Shown one piece after another: positions 1 to 6,743 of a DNA stretch of 15,542 bases (the first letter of the stretch is position 1; every line of letters begins with the position of its first letter). Position numbers and translations under genes: made by a program. The notes beneath the pieces were generated by a model. It searched no databases. It worked only from the letters and a program-made list of their open reading frames with translations, and was not told where the DNA came from. The DNA is from Pseudomonadota bacterium (lineage in GTDB: Bacteria > Pseudomonadota > Gammaproteobacteria > Burkholderiales > Gallionellaceae): contig JAJXTL010000060.1 of the NCBI GenBank assembly GCA_021783855.1, positions 1 through 15,542 on the forward strand, given 5' to 3'.

Positions 1-42
1 AGCCCGTTTATGCGAGGCTGGATTGAGGAGATATTTGCATAG
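1..42 (+). CDS. C-terminal end of an integron cassette ORF (5' truncated)
   Basis: Frame 1 is open from the window edge and reads SPFMRGWIEEIFA before a TAG stop at 40-42. The stop lies 24 nt before an attC site on the same strand, which is where a cassette gene normally ends. Only 13 residues are visible, so no function can be given. The assignment as a cassette gene comes from position alone. Confidence 0.45.
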   Translation, partial: SPFMRGWIEEIFA

Positions 43-66
43 TGTTTGTGAGCCTGAGCCGGGCTC

Positions 67-129
67 GTCCAACAAACGGTTCAGGTCGTGGCTCGCTCCG
101 CGATCACGACCTAACCTTAATCGTTAGAT
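67..129 (+). other. attC: Integron attC recombination site
   Basis: The outer boxes are R'' GTCCAAC (67-73) and R' GTTAGAT (123-129), fitting the RYYYAAC / GTTRRRY consensus. Between them, GGTT (78-81) pairs with AACC (113-116) and AGGTCGTG (83-90) pairs with CACGACCT (105-112). C82 is extrahelical, the asymmetry that directs integrase to the bottom strand. Unpaired spacers (74-77, 117-122) separate the boxes from the inner stem, and the loop is 14 nt. The total of 63 bp is within the usual attC size range. Orientation implies a cassette to the left. No integrase gene is in the window. Confidence 0.85.
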
Positions 130-388
130 TTATCGCCTTGCTCGAAATGACAATAATTCAGCGGTTTCCTAAAGAATTTTTCTAAGTGACATTATCCTAC
201 AGGCGTTATTTGCCGAGCAATAATTCGCAACGATGGGCAAGATTGCGCCCGGAGCCGTTTGTTACTCGAGTGAGTGCGCCCATCATTACTGAGTCTGATT
301 TTCCGGCACTTCTGCTTATATGCCGGGGGTTGAATATATGGTTCAATCAGTCAGTATCATGTTTACGCTGACAGACCAGGAGCCGTTG
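130..388. other. Non-coding stretch between attC and the esterase pair
   Basis: No convincing gene. A 61-codon GTG-started frame (186-371) has no ribosome-binding site and no recognisable sequence. There is a small hairpin, CCGGCA (303-308) with TGCCGG (321-326), and a TTGAA/TTCAA dyad (330-346) with a poor promoter-like context (TTGAAT at 330, TATCAT at 355, 19-bp spacing). These may form the promoter or operator region for the genes starting at 389/456. That is weak inference. Confidence 0.3.
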
Positions 389-463
389 ATGAATCAATTA
401 GTTTTCGAAAATTTGCATGTTGTTAAAAGTGCTGACTGGCAGATCAGCTCACTATATGCGTAA
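389..463 (+). CDS. 24-residue leader ORF overlapping the esterase start
   Basis: ATG at 389 follows a strong AGGAG (378-382) with a 6-nt spacer, the best ribosome-binding site in this region. The peptide begins MNQLVFENLHVVKSADWQ and stops at TAA 461-463. The probable ATG of the following hydrolase (456-458) lies inside it, giving an 8-nt overlap in another frame. Two readings are possible. It may be a genuine leader peptide that couples translation to the hydrolase, which has no Shine-Dalgarno of its own. Alternatively it is the original N-terminus of the hydrolase, separated by a frameshift. The peptide matches no family I recognise. Confidence 0.45.
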   Translation: MNQLVFENLHVVKSADWQISSLYA

Positions 464-1436
464 CAGAGATAATTCATCCGGGCTTGCTGGGCGCAGCTAT
501 GATTTTGATCCGACTTACGGCATGGATCTGGCGCAACTCCTGGCCATTGAACCGCCGAAACCGCCGGCCGATTTCGCCGCCTTCTGGGAACGTCGCTATG
601 CAACAGCGCTGACAGTGGAGTCAACACCGCATATTCAGCTCAGCGAGCTGATGCAAAAGGGTTACATCGTGCACGACCTGCACTATTTTTCGACAAGAGG
701 GGTAAAGATCGGCGGCTGGCTACTGACGCCCGCAAACGGAAAAATCAATCGAGGACTGATCATCGGGCATGGCTACGCCGGCCGTGAGGCTCCGGATATA
801 CCTTTTGCTGTTGAGGATACAGTGCTGCTATTTCCCTGTTTTCGGGGGCTGGGCTGCAGCCCTGTGGTGAATGTTTCACAAAATCCGTATTACCACGTTT
901 TACACGACATTCAAGATCGGGAGCGCTATATTCTGGGCGCTTGCGTGGAAGATTTGTGGCTGGCGGTGTCGGCCTTGCTTGAGTTATTCCCGCAAGTTAC
1001 GGGCCGGATCGGCTACTCTGGGAGCAGTTTTGGAGGTGGTATAGGTGCGCTGGCATCGCCGTGGGACAGCCGTATAAAGCGACTGCACCTTGAAGTGCCC
1101 ACCTTCGGCCATCAGGCGCTGCGCCTGACGCTCCCCTGTATTGGCAGTGGTGAGTCAGTACGCGCTTTCAGCCGCCAACACGACTTTAACATAATGGAAA
1201 CACTGGCCTACTATGATGCTGCGTCAGCCGTGCAATACCTGCACATCCCTGTTTTTGTAGCAGCGGCCCGGTTCGACCCGGTCGTACCACCGCCCGGTCA
1301 GTTCGCCATTTATAACGCGATTCCGGAAAAGCTGCGGCGTTTGTTTGTCCTCGAAGCCGGCCATGTCGACTATCCGGATAAACAGCAGCAGATACGGGAA
1401 ATGAACCGGGAGTTGGTTAACTTTTTCATGGGATAG
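456..1436 (+). CDS. Acetyl xylan esterase / cephalosporin-C deacetylase-like alpha/beta hydrolase
   Basis: Numbering is from the ATG at 456 (326 aa); an in-frame ATG at 417 would add 13 residues, and the family-like part begins only at about residue 23 (MDLAQLLAIEPPKPPADFAAFW). The pattern fits the AXE1 family (PF05448), serine hydrolases that deacetylate carbohydrates and related esters. An N-terminal DFAAFW segment leads into the fold, IIGHGYAG (102-109) sits at the oxyanion-hole position, and the nucleophile elbow is G-S-S-F-G-G with Ser191. Asp274 (RFDPVVPP) and His303 (EAGHVDYP) complete the triad. The length matches the family. There is no signal peptide, so it is probably cytoplasmic. 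It is followed after 15 nt by a second esterase, so the two are likely cotranscribed. The natural substrate cannot be read from sequence. The start codon is uncertain because the only good ribosome-binding site belongs to the overlapping leader ORF at 389. Confidence 0.75.
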   Translation: MRNRDNSSGLAGRSYDFDPTYGMDLAQLLAIEPPKPPADFAAFWERRYATALTVESTPHIQLSELMQKGYIVHDLHYFSTRGVKIGGWLLTPANGKINRGLIIGHGYAGREAPDIPFAVEDTVLLFPCFRGLGCSPVVNVSQNPYYHVLHDIQDRERYILGACVEDLWLAVSALLELFPQVTGRIGYSGSSFGGGIGALASPWDSRIKRLHLEVPTFGHQALRLTLPCIGSGESVRAFSRQHDFNIMETLAYYDAASAVQYLHIPVFVAAARFDPVVPPPGQFAIYNAIPEKLRRLFVLEAGHVDYPDKQQQIREMNRELVNFFMG

Positions 1437-1451
1437 CTGGAGACATTCACA

Positions 1452-2180
1452 ATGCATCGGGAATACTACCGCTGGTTCAGTCATCGTCTGCACCGCGACA
1501 TGGAATTGCTGGTGTTCGGCCACGCCGGCGCCAAGGTGCTCGTTTTCCCCACTCGCGACGGCAGATTTTACGAATATGAGGACCTGCGCATCGTTAATAG
1601 TCTGACGGAAAAAATTAATGCCGGGCAATTGCAGCTGTGGTGCCTGGACAACATCGCATCGGAGACTTTTTACTGTTTCTGGCGTCATCCGGCGGATCGC
1701 ATCCGGCGACACGTCCAGTATGAGGAATATATCCTCCATGAAGTGATGCCGCTGATGAACCGGATGAACCCTCATCCCTGCACGATCGCTCACGGGTGCA
1801 GTCTGGGAGCTTTTCTGGCAGGGAATATGGCCTTCCGTTACCCGCATCTGTTCCAGAAACTCGCCGCTTTTTCAGGACGCTATGACCTGACCATGAATGT
1901 GGAATGCTTTGGGAACTTGTTCGACGGCTATTATGACGAGAACGTATACTTTCATACACCCAGCCATTTCATGCCTAACCTGAATTGCGACTGGCACCTT
2001 GATCAATTGCGCCGTATGGATATCGTCATGGTGGTCGGTGACGACGATCCGTTCTTGCACAACAACCGCCAGTTGAGTGACATATTGCACGCCAAGGGTA
2101 TCATTCACAAGTTGCACATATGGGAAGGACGCGCGCATCGTGGACAGTACTGGAGGCGTATGGCACCGCTCTACATTTAG
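1452..2180 (+). CDS. Esterase-family (PF00756-like) alpha/beta hydrolase
   Basis: A 242-aa protein resembling the esterase-D/feruloyl-esterase-type serine hydrolases. The nucleophile elbow is H-G-C-S-L-G-A with Ser117. The acidic residue lies in GDDDPFLHNN (Asp197-199), and the likely catalytic histidine is His229 in WEGRAHRGQYW, near the C-terminus as in the family. The N-terminus (HRDMELLVFGHAGAKVLVFP) forms the usual first strands. There is no signal peptide. GGAG at 1438-1441 precedes the ATG by about 10 nt. It lies 15 nt behind the AXE1-like gene, so both are probably made together and may act on one acylated substrate. The pair is bounded on the left by an attC site and on the right by an attC-like repeat (2294-2384). 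The substrate is unknown; the fold assignment is firmer than any specific activity. Confidence 0.7.
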   Translation: MHREYYRWFSHRLHRDMELLVFGHAGAKVLVFPTRDGRFYEYEDLRIVNSLTEKINAGQLQLWCLDNIASETFYCFWRHPADRIRRHVQYEEYILHEVMPLMNRMNPHPCTIAHGCSLGAFLAGNMAFRYPHLFQKLAAFSGRYDLTMNVECFGNLFDGYYDENVYFHTPSHFMPNLNCDWHLDQLRRMDIVMVVGDDDPFLHNNRQLSDILHAKGIIHKLHIWEGRAHRGQYWRRMAPLYI

Positions 2181-2467
2181 TTCACGCACTCTTTCGTTCA
2201 GGGGTCTCTAACACAAATGCCATATAGAAAGCGTGAGGAGAAAAGTCAGGCGGGTTCGCAGAAAAGCGGCTTGATACCATTCAAAAACTGGCATACCTAA
2301 CCGAAGGTAGCGGAGTCGATTTTATTTCAGCTTTGCTACTACTTTCAACACAATTCGACTCCGGTACCTTTGATTTAGTTACTTCCTGCACTAGGCTCTG
2401 CAATATGCAGAATATTTACTTCAGATGAAGTATAATTATGCGACTGATTTAATTGATTTAAATGATT
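2181..2467. other. Non-coding stretch 3' of the esterase pair
   Basis: Apart from the inverted repeat at 2294-2384 I see no gene. The segment 2400-2467 is AT-rich (ATTATG..TTTAATTGATTTAAATG) and could hold a promoter for the tRNA-like element that follows. No clear -35/-10 pair stands out. Confidence 0.3.
2294..2384. repeat. Long imperfect inverted repeat with attC-like features
   Basis: The left arm 2303-2321 pairs with the right arm 2353-2371 over 19 positions, with internal mismatches at 2310/2364 and 2320/2354, one terminal G.T wobble and a 31-nt loop. It is flanked by ACCTAAC (2294-2300), a perfect RYYYAAC box, and by GTTACTT (2378-2384), which departs from GTTRRRY. It may be a degenerate attC, a remnant of a small mobile repeat, or a transcript-end hairpin, although no T-tract follows. 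Confidence 0.45.
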
Positions 2468-2539
2468 GTCGCCCCATGGTGGCTTAGGAATACGTCCGTT
2501 AATTCGCAGGTCGTAGATTCGAAGCCCACTCGGGGAGAC
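2468..2539 (+). other. tRNA-like fold, probably a decayed tRNA
   Basis: GTCGCCCC (2468-2475) pairs with GGGGAGAC (2532-2539) at 7 of 8 positions, like an acceptor stem closing 72 nt. Inside it, GTAGA-TTCGAAG-CCCAC has a canonical T-loop (TTCGA), but its stem is broken at two positions, and the TTAGGAATAC segment resembles the D-loop/anticodon approach of tRNA-Asp. A clean anticodon arm and a CCA end are missing. A factor-independent terminator follows 19 nt later, as often found after tRNA genes. I read it as a tRNA pseudogene, or possibly a small structured RNA. Confidence 0.25.
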
Positions 2540-2558
2540 CGGCATAGCAAGCAATCAG

Positions 2559-2584
2559 GCCATCCTTTGAGGTGGCTTTTTTTT
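2559..2584 (+). terminator. Rho-independent terminator after the tRNA-like element
   Basis: GCCATCC (2559-2565) pairs with GGTGGC (2571-2576) around a TTTGA loop with one bulged T, followed directly by eight T residues (2577-2584). It lies upstream of the gene at 2738, so it ends the transcript of whatever occupies 2468-2539. Confidence 0.75.
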
Positions 2585-2737
2585 CGAGCTGATCAGTCTC
2601 TGACCGCCGGCGACGATGCGTTCAAGAACGACCCGGACGCAAGTATGTTCGCTTCGACGCGGTTTTGGCAGTCCAGGAGTCCAGCGGGTGACCCCTTCAG
2701 CGAGGAGCGATCCCAACTAATATAAGGAGCAATACCA

Positions 2738-3274
2738 GTGACCAACGCACAACGCAAAGCACTCAGCCGCATGGCTGAAATGAATTCATCAAGTAACAAC
2801 AGCAAGCCTGAGCCAACGCTCAGCAGCGCGTTCTGCCCGCATGAGGCAGGCGCGTATTATCTTGCGACGGTGGGGACTGTAGGCAAGATCATCAAGCTAT
2901 TCGCCAGGGAAATCGAGCCGCCCGTTTACACCTACACCATCACCACCATTCATTTTGAACAGGATTCCGATACCGGCAAATGGTTCTGGTTTGATGGTAA
3001 GGAGAAGCTATCGCCGCGCAAAAACCAGGATGACTGGCGGCTTGGCAGCAAGAAGTTATATGACACACGCGAAGGCGCAGAGGCCGAGCTTCAGCGCGTG
3101 ATGGTCAAAAACGGTGACCGGGTGACCGAGGTTCATGACCTGCCAGACTGTATGACTAAACTGAAAAAGATCCGTAGTGCCCATCATCCGGACCGCAATA
3201 ACCCCGATTCCAACCATGATCTGTATCAGGCGGTTATCGAGAAAATTGACAGGATGCGTGCGGTGAGCATGTGA
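2738..3274 (+). CDS. Hypothetical protein with a C-terminal J-domain-like HPD segment
   Basis: A 178-aa protein starting at GTG 2738, chosen because AAGGAG (2723-2728) lies 9 nt upstream and no ATG is better placed. Residues 1-30 are polar and probably flexible. The middle (about 35-130) is a mixed alpha/beta region of no family I recognise, with aromatic strands such as VYTYTITTIHF and KWFWFDG. The C-terminal stretch, about residues 141-174, reads KLKKIRSAHHPDRNNPDS followed by a helix. This matches helix II, the His-Pro-Asp loop (150-152) and helix III of a DnaJ-type J domain, so it could stimulate an Hsp70. Helices I and IV are not evident, so a functional J domain is not assured. The gene stands alone between two terminators (2559-2584 and 3293-3320). 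Confidence 0.65.
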   Translation: MTNAQRKALSRMAEMNSSSNNSKPEPTLSSAFCPHEAGAYYLATVGTVGKIIKLFAREIEPPVYTYTITTIHFEQDSDTGKWFWFDGKEKLSPRKNQDDWRLGSKKLYDTREGAEAELQRVMVKNGDRVTEVHDLPDCMTKLKKIRSAHHPDRNNPDSNHDLYQAVIEKIDRMRAVSM

Positions 3275-3292
3275 ACCACAGCCTGACCGAGT

Positions 3293-3320
3293 AACCCACC
3301 TTTGCCCGGTGGGTTTTTTT
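3293..3320 (+). terminator. Rho-independent terminator of the HPD-protein gene
   Basis: A perfect 8-bp stem, AACCCACC (3293-3300) with GGTGGGTT (3308-3315), has a 7-nt loop and runs into seven T residues ending at 3320. It begins 18 nt after the stop codon at 3272-3274. Confidence 0.9.
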
Positions 3321-3724
3321 CATGGCGAAACATCGCACCGCTTCACCTTCTTTGAATTGCTTTTGGTGTTGTTACATTTTCCGATATTCGTTCTGGATCT
3401 AAGGAACTGAGCCAAAATGATTTTATAGAAATCCACCCCCGGCAGTTCGATGGTAACTGTTCAGATGAAGCGGACGGCAGGCCATACCGACACCATTTTC
3501 ATACAAAAATTAAGCAGCTTGCAAGCCATGCCGCTCCTTATGTTTAATTTAAATAGGCCGGAATACATCTGTTCCGCGCAATTAAAGATATTTAACTGGC
3601 TCCCGCCTGCGCGGGAACGACAAAACCGAATAAATTAACGGCTCCCCAGCGGAAAATTAACGTGCAATGCGTGTCAAACAGCATGCAAAGGCGCTATTTT
3701 CTTAACGTTAATGTTAAAAACCTT
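3321..3724. other. Non-coding stretch upstream of the oxygen-sensor operon
   Basis: No supportable gene. A 62-codon frame (3450-3638) lacks a ribosome-binding site and runs through the repeat at 3599-3618. Towards the right the sequence becomes AT-rich, with a palindrome TTAACGTTAA (3702-3711) inside a TTAAC/GTTAA dyad (3702-3717). This may belong to the promoter of the gene at 3757. Confidence 0.35.
3599..3618. repeat. dRS3-like interspersed hairpin
   Basis: TCCCGC-CTGC-GCGGGA (3601-3616) is a perfect 6-bp stem with a 4-nt loop. With its flanks it closely resembles the neisserial dRS3 repeat core (ATTCCC...GGGAAT) and the CCCGCCTGCGCGGGAA elements scattered through many betaproteobacterial genomes. 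Only one copy is visible here, so the repetitive nature is inferred from resemblance. Confidence 0.55.
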
Positions 3725-3747
3725 GTAATATTAAGGTCGAATATTAC
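3725..3747. promoter_or_regulatory. Perfect 8-bp inverted repeat before the oxygen-sensor gene
   Basis: GTAATATT (3725-3732) and AATATTAC (3740-3747) form a perfect inverted repeat with a 7-nt spacer. It ends 9 nt before the ATG at 3757, so it covers the ribosome-binding region of a gene whose Shine-Dalgarno is weak. It could be a repressor operator or an RNA hairpin that tunes translation of the operon. It does not match the FNR consensus. Confidence 0.5.
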
Positions 3748-3756
3748 CTGCCGGAA

Positions 3757-4533
3757 ATGACCATGCGAAATATCGTTCTATACGGAACAGAAGAACACAA
3801 ATTCGTTTTACTCAATGAAAGCGAACCGGGCGAAGAAGACGGCATCAGATCCAATCAGTATCTGGTTGTGCACGGCGACAGCGGTGTATTACTGGATCCG
3901 GGTGGCTTCGGAGTCATGCCGCGCGTGCTAGCCGAGATGCTGCGCTATATTTCACCAGACAAACTCAAAGGAATCGTGCTGTCCCATCAGGATCCCGATA
4001 TCGTTGGCGGCATTTCGACCTGGCTTGAGATATCAGATGCGGCGGTCTACGTTTCGCGTATCTGGACCCGCTTTTTGCCGCATTACGGCATACGCGGCAT
4101 GCATCGTTTTATCGGCGTCCCTGATGAAGGCATGCTGTATCAGGTGGATGAAGATTTTAAGTTGCAGCTGGTTCCCGCTCATTTTCTGCATTCCGAAGGG
4201 CAGATCAATGTTTATGATCCAATCTCGAAGATTCTTTTCAGCGGTGACATCGGTGCTGCCATGCTGCCCGTAGAACAGGATTATGCTTTCGTGGACAATT
4301 TCGACGAGCATTTACCCTATATCGAAGAATTTCACCGTCGTTACATGTGCTCAAACAAAGCTGCCAGAATCTGGGTGGATGCCGTCTCGAAGCTCGACAT
4401 CATATGTATCGCACCACAGCATGGACCCGTTTACCGGGGCCGGGCCGTGCAGGATTTTTTATCCTGGTTCAGGGAGTTGCAATGCGGTGTCGATTTGATG
4501 ACGGGCAGCGGTCGTTTCGATATGGTGAGATAG
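3757..4533 (+). CDS. Diiron oxygen-binding protein (ODP), metallo-beta-lactamase fold
   Basis: A 258-aa protein with the metallo-beta-lactamase fold of flavodiiron proteins but without the flavodoxin domain, as in stand-alone oxygen-binding diiron proteins. Visible ligands are H77-Q-D79-P-D81, His145 (HFLHSEGQ), bridging Asp164 (FSGDIG) and His222 (PQHGP); the spacing matches the diiron site of flavodiiron proteins. Two positions differ from canonical HxExDH: Asp79 replaces Glu, and Ile82 replaces the last His. That last position is not always a metal ligand in the family. ATG at 3757 is used; ATG at 3763 is an alternative, and neither has a strong ribosome-binding site. The next gene starts 1 nt after the stop and encodes a GGDEF-EAL protein. 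The likely role is therefore sensing or binding O2 to control cyclic-di-GMP turnover, rather than hydrolysis. The coupling is inferred from gene order. Confidence 0.8.
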   Translation: MTMRNIVLYGTEEHKFVLLNESEPGEEDGIRSNQYLVVHGDSGVLLDPGGFGVMPRVLAEMLRYISPDKLKGIVLSHQDPDIVGGISTWLEISDAAVYVSRIWTRFLPHYGIRGMHRFIGVPDEGMLYQVDEDFKLQLVPAHFLHSEGQINVYDPISKILFSGDIGAAMLPVEQDYAFVDNFDEHLPYIEEFHRRYMCSNKAARIWVDAVSKLDIICIAPQHGPVYRGRAVQDFLSWFRELQCGVDLMTGSGRFDMVR

Positions 4534-4534
4534 G

Positions 4535-6706
4535 ATGAACACGGTTCTGTCGGCAGCACCCAAGGGAATTGAAGAGCTGCGCTATCAGGGTTTGGTGCGT
4601 TTTGCCGAATTACTGGAAAGCCAGACGCGCACCCGGCTCTCTTCCGAGAATGTAAACAGCCTGGTATGCGCCGTCAACTCTGAGATTCAGGCGACATTGC
4701 AGGATTGTGTGCATCAATTGCAAGGCCAATCCAATCATGAACAGGTGATCTTGCGCCTGCAAAGTTCGAATGCACGCTCAATCCGGCTAAACAGCACGCT
4801 GGCATTATTGTTCTCGGAACATGAACGACAATGGAACAAGAATGAAGGCCATCTGAAACATCTGATGCTCGACTTTGGTTCGACCGTCGAAAACCTGGCC
4901 GGCACCCTTATCGAGAAGGAACTTCTCGAACGGCAAAGCAACGTGCTGCAGAACATTATCATCTCGCACGAAAAAGTCACCCAATGGAAATTGTTTGTAC
5001 AGGAGATTCTTTCAGGATTCCATACCGTTTTTCCATTCAACTTCTTTTTCATCGCGTTTGCCGAGGAACACGGTCTTTCCCTGTACCTCTATTTTCTGGG
5101 TGATTACACCGACGAAATTAAATCGCTGGTACGCAAGAAGCTGGCGCATGACATGCTGTCGCAACTCGGTTTACCCGATGATGCGCTTCTGGATATTGAA
5201 GAATTTCACATTCCTACCCCTAATACATCAGGAGCCATTGACGAGATCAAGCTGATCACCGTATCCGTTCCGGATCTGGATAAGCTCAATCTTGCCGGAC
5301 TGCTGGGGGTTGCCTACGGCTCAGTACAAAAACTCTCCACTCAGGAAGCAAGTGTCATTCGCTCCATCCTGGCGGTAATGGTGATGGTAGTGGGTTCGAG
5401 CAAGGCATTGAGCCGCACCATGGCTGAACTTGAATATTATTCGAGCCATGACCCCCTGACCGGTCTCCATAACCGCCGTTATTTCAACGACATGCTGGAA
5501 TATGAAATCGGCCGCTCGGAGCGTCATAAACACGAGTTTTCCATACTGATGCTTGATCTGGATGATTTCAAGGACATCAATGACACGTATGGACATCCCT
5601 GCGGTGATGCGGTATTGGTCGGCGTGGCAGACGCCATGCGTGCCGCGATGCGCAAGGGAGATCTCGCCACGCGTATCGGCGGCGATGAGTTTGCTATCAT
5701 CCTGACGGAAACGGGAAAAGATGGCGGGATGAATGTAGCCAACAAGTTAAGGTCTGATTTGCGGGATTTTGTTTTCAATGCGCCTGATGGCAAGGCATTT
5801 CATATCACCACTTCGATCGGACTGGTGACTTATCCGGGTGACGCACAGAGTCAATCCGATCTGATGTCCGTCGTCGATCTTGGCTTGTATCGCGCCAAAC
5901 TGCTGGGCAAGGACACCGTTTGCAGCGTTGAGACCGCAGTAGAAAAAATCCAGGAATCGCGGACTATCCGCGATCAGGCCGAAATATTACGCAGCGCCTT
6001 GCATGAAGGCCGTATCGTGCCATTCTATCAGCCCATTATTGATTGCCGCACCGGTGAGATATTCGCCTATGAGACGCTGGCACGCCTTTGTCAGCCGAAT
6101 GGGGAAACGGTTTCGGCAGGCATGTTCATCGAAACGCTGGAAAAGTATGGTCTGGGCCGTGAACTTGACAGGGTTATCATCAACACGTCACTGCGTGCCC
6201 TGAAGGAGCGGATCGACCGGGGCGATCACACCACTAAACTGTTCGTCAATCTGTCTGCTCAGGAAATTCAGGGACGCGGCGTACTCGGATTTGCAGAAAA
6301 ACTTTGTCAGGAGATAGGCATACCGCCGAGCCATCTGGTATTTGAAATTCTTGAGCGCGATGCCATCGGCGATATGACGCACATGAGAAAGTTTCTCACT
6401 GAATTGCGAAAAAAAGGATTTTCATTTGCGCTGGATGATTTTGGCAGCGGCTACAACTCCTTCCACTATCTGCGGGAGTTGCAATTCGACTTCGTCAAAC
6501 TGGACGGTGCTTTCGTACGAAATATTCTGAATTCAAAGATTGATTATGCGCTGGTGAAGAACCTGAGCCATCTGTGCCAGGACCTGGACATCCTGATGGT
6601 TGCCGAATTCATTGAATCCAAAGAGATTATGGAAGCGATTCAGTCCATGGGTATCGAATATGCACAAGGCTTTCATCTTGGCATGCCAAAACCGAGGATG
6701 GAATAG
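4535..6706 (+). CDS. GAF-like/GGDEF/EAL cyclic-di-GMP synthase-phosphodiesterase
   Basis: A 723-aa cytoplasmic protein. Residues 1-130 are mostly helical and of unknown family. About 150-295 look like a GAF-type sensory domain, including hydrophobic strands (VFPFNFFFIAF, LSLYLYFLG). GGDEF spans about 303-465 with an intact active site G382-G-D-E-F386 and a product-inhibition site R373-K-G-D376 exactly five residues before it. EAL spans about 480-720: the signature reads E513-T-L, and the other catalytic residues are present (N573 in NLSAQ, E604, D634-D635-F-G, K655, E691, Q711). Both activities therefore look possible, with synthesis subject to feedback. No membrane segment is seen. It lies 1 nt behind the diiron protein gene (TAG-g-ATG), so translation is probably coupled. 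The domain that could receive the oxygen signal is most likely the N-terminal/GAF part; this is inference. Confidence 0.88.
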   Translation: MNTVLSAAPKGIEELRYQGLVRFAELLESQTRTRLSSENVNSLVCAVNSEIQATLQDCVHQLQGQSNHEQVILRLQSSNARSIRLNSTLALLFSEHERQWNKNEGHLKHLMLDFGSTVENLAGTLIEKELLERQSNVLQNIIISHEKVTQWKLFVQEILSGFHTVFPFNFFFIAFAEEHGLSLYLYFLGDYTDEIKSLVRKKLAHDMLSQLGLPDDALLDIEEFHIPTPNTSGAIDEIKLITVSVPDLDKLNLAGLLGVAYGSVQKLSTQEASVIRSILAVMVMVVGSSKALSRTMAELEYYSSHDPLTGLHNRRYFNDMLEYEIGRSERHKHEFSILMLDLDDFKDINDTYGHPCGDAVLVGVADAMRAAMRKGDLATRIGGDEFAIILTETGKDGGMNVANKLRSDLRDFVFNAPDGKAFHITTSIGLVTYPGDAQSQSDLMSVVDLGLYRAKLLGKDTVCSVETAVEKIQESRTIRDQAEILRSALHEGRIVPFYQPIIDCRTGEIFAYETLARLCQPNGETVSAGMFIETLEKYGLGRELDRVIINTSLRALKERIDRGDHTTKLFVNLSAQEIQGRGVLGFAEKLCQEIGIPPSHLVFEILERDAIGDMTHMRKFLTELRKKGFSFALDDFGSGYNSFHYLRELQFDFVKLDGAFVRNILNSKIDYALVKNLSHLCQDLDILMVAEFIESKEIMEAIQSMGIEYAQGFHLGMPKPRME

Positions 6707-6743
6707 CTGGCTGAAAACAGGGAGCGTCACAAGTAATAAAGCT

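Noticed and set aside
186..371. A 61-codon frame just after the attC site, as a possible cassette gene
   Set aside because: GTG start with no ribosome-binding site, no recognisable sequence and no attC after it within range.
1224..1847. A 207-codon minus-strand frame across the two esterase genes
   Set aside because: It spans the junction of two well-supported plus-strand genes and shows no family features or ribosome-binding site.
2462..2725. An 87-codon plus-strand frame
   Set aside because: It runs through the tRNA-like fold and the terminator at 2559-2584, and has no ribosome-binding site.
3450..3638. A 62-codon plus-strand frame upstream of the oxygen-sensor operon
   Set aside because: It has no ribosome-binding site and reads through the dRS3-like repeat at 3599-3618.
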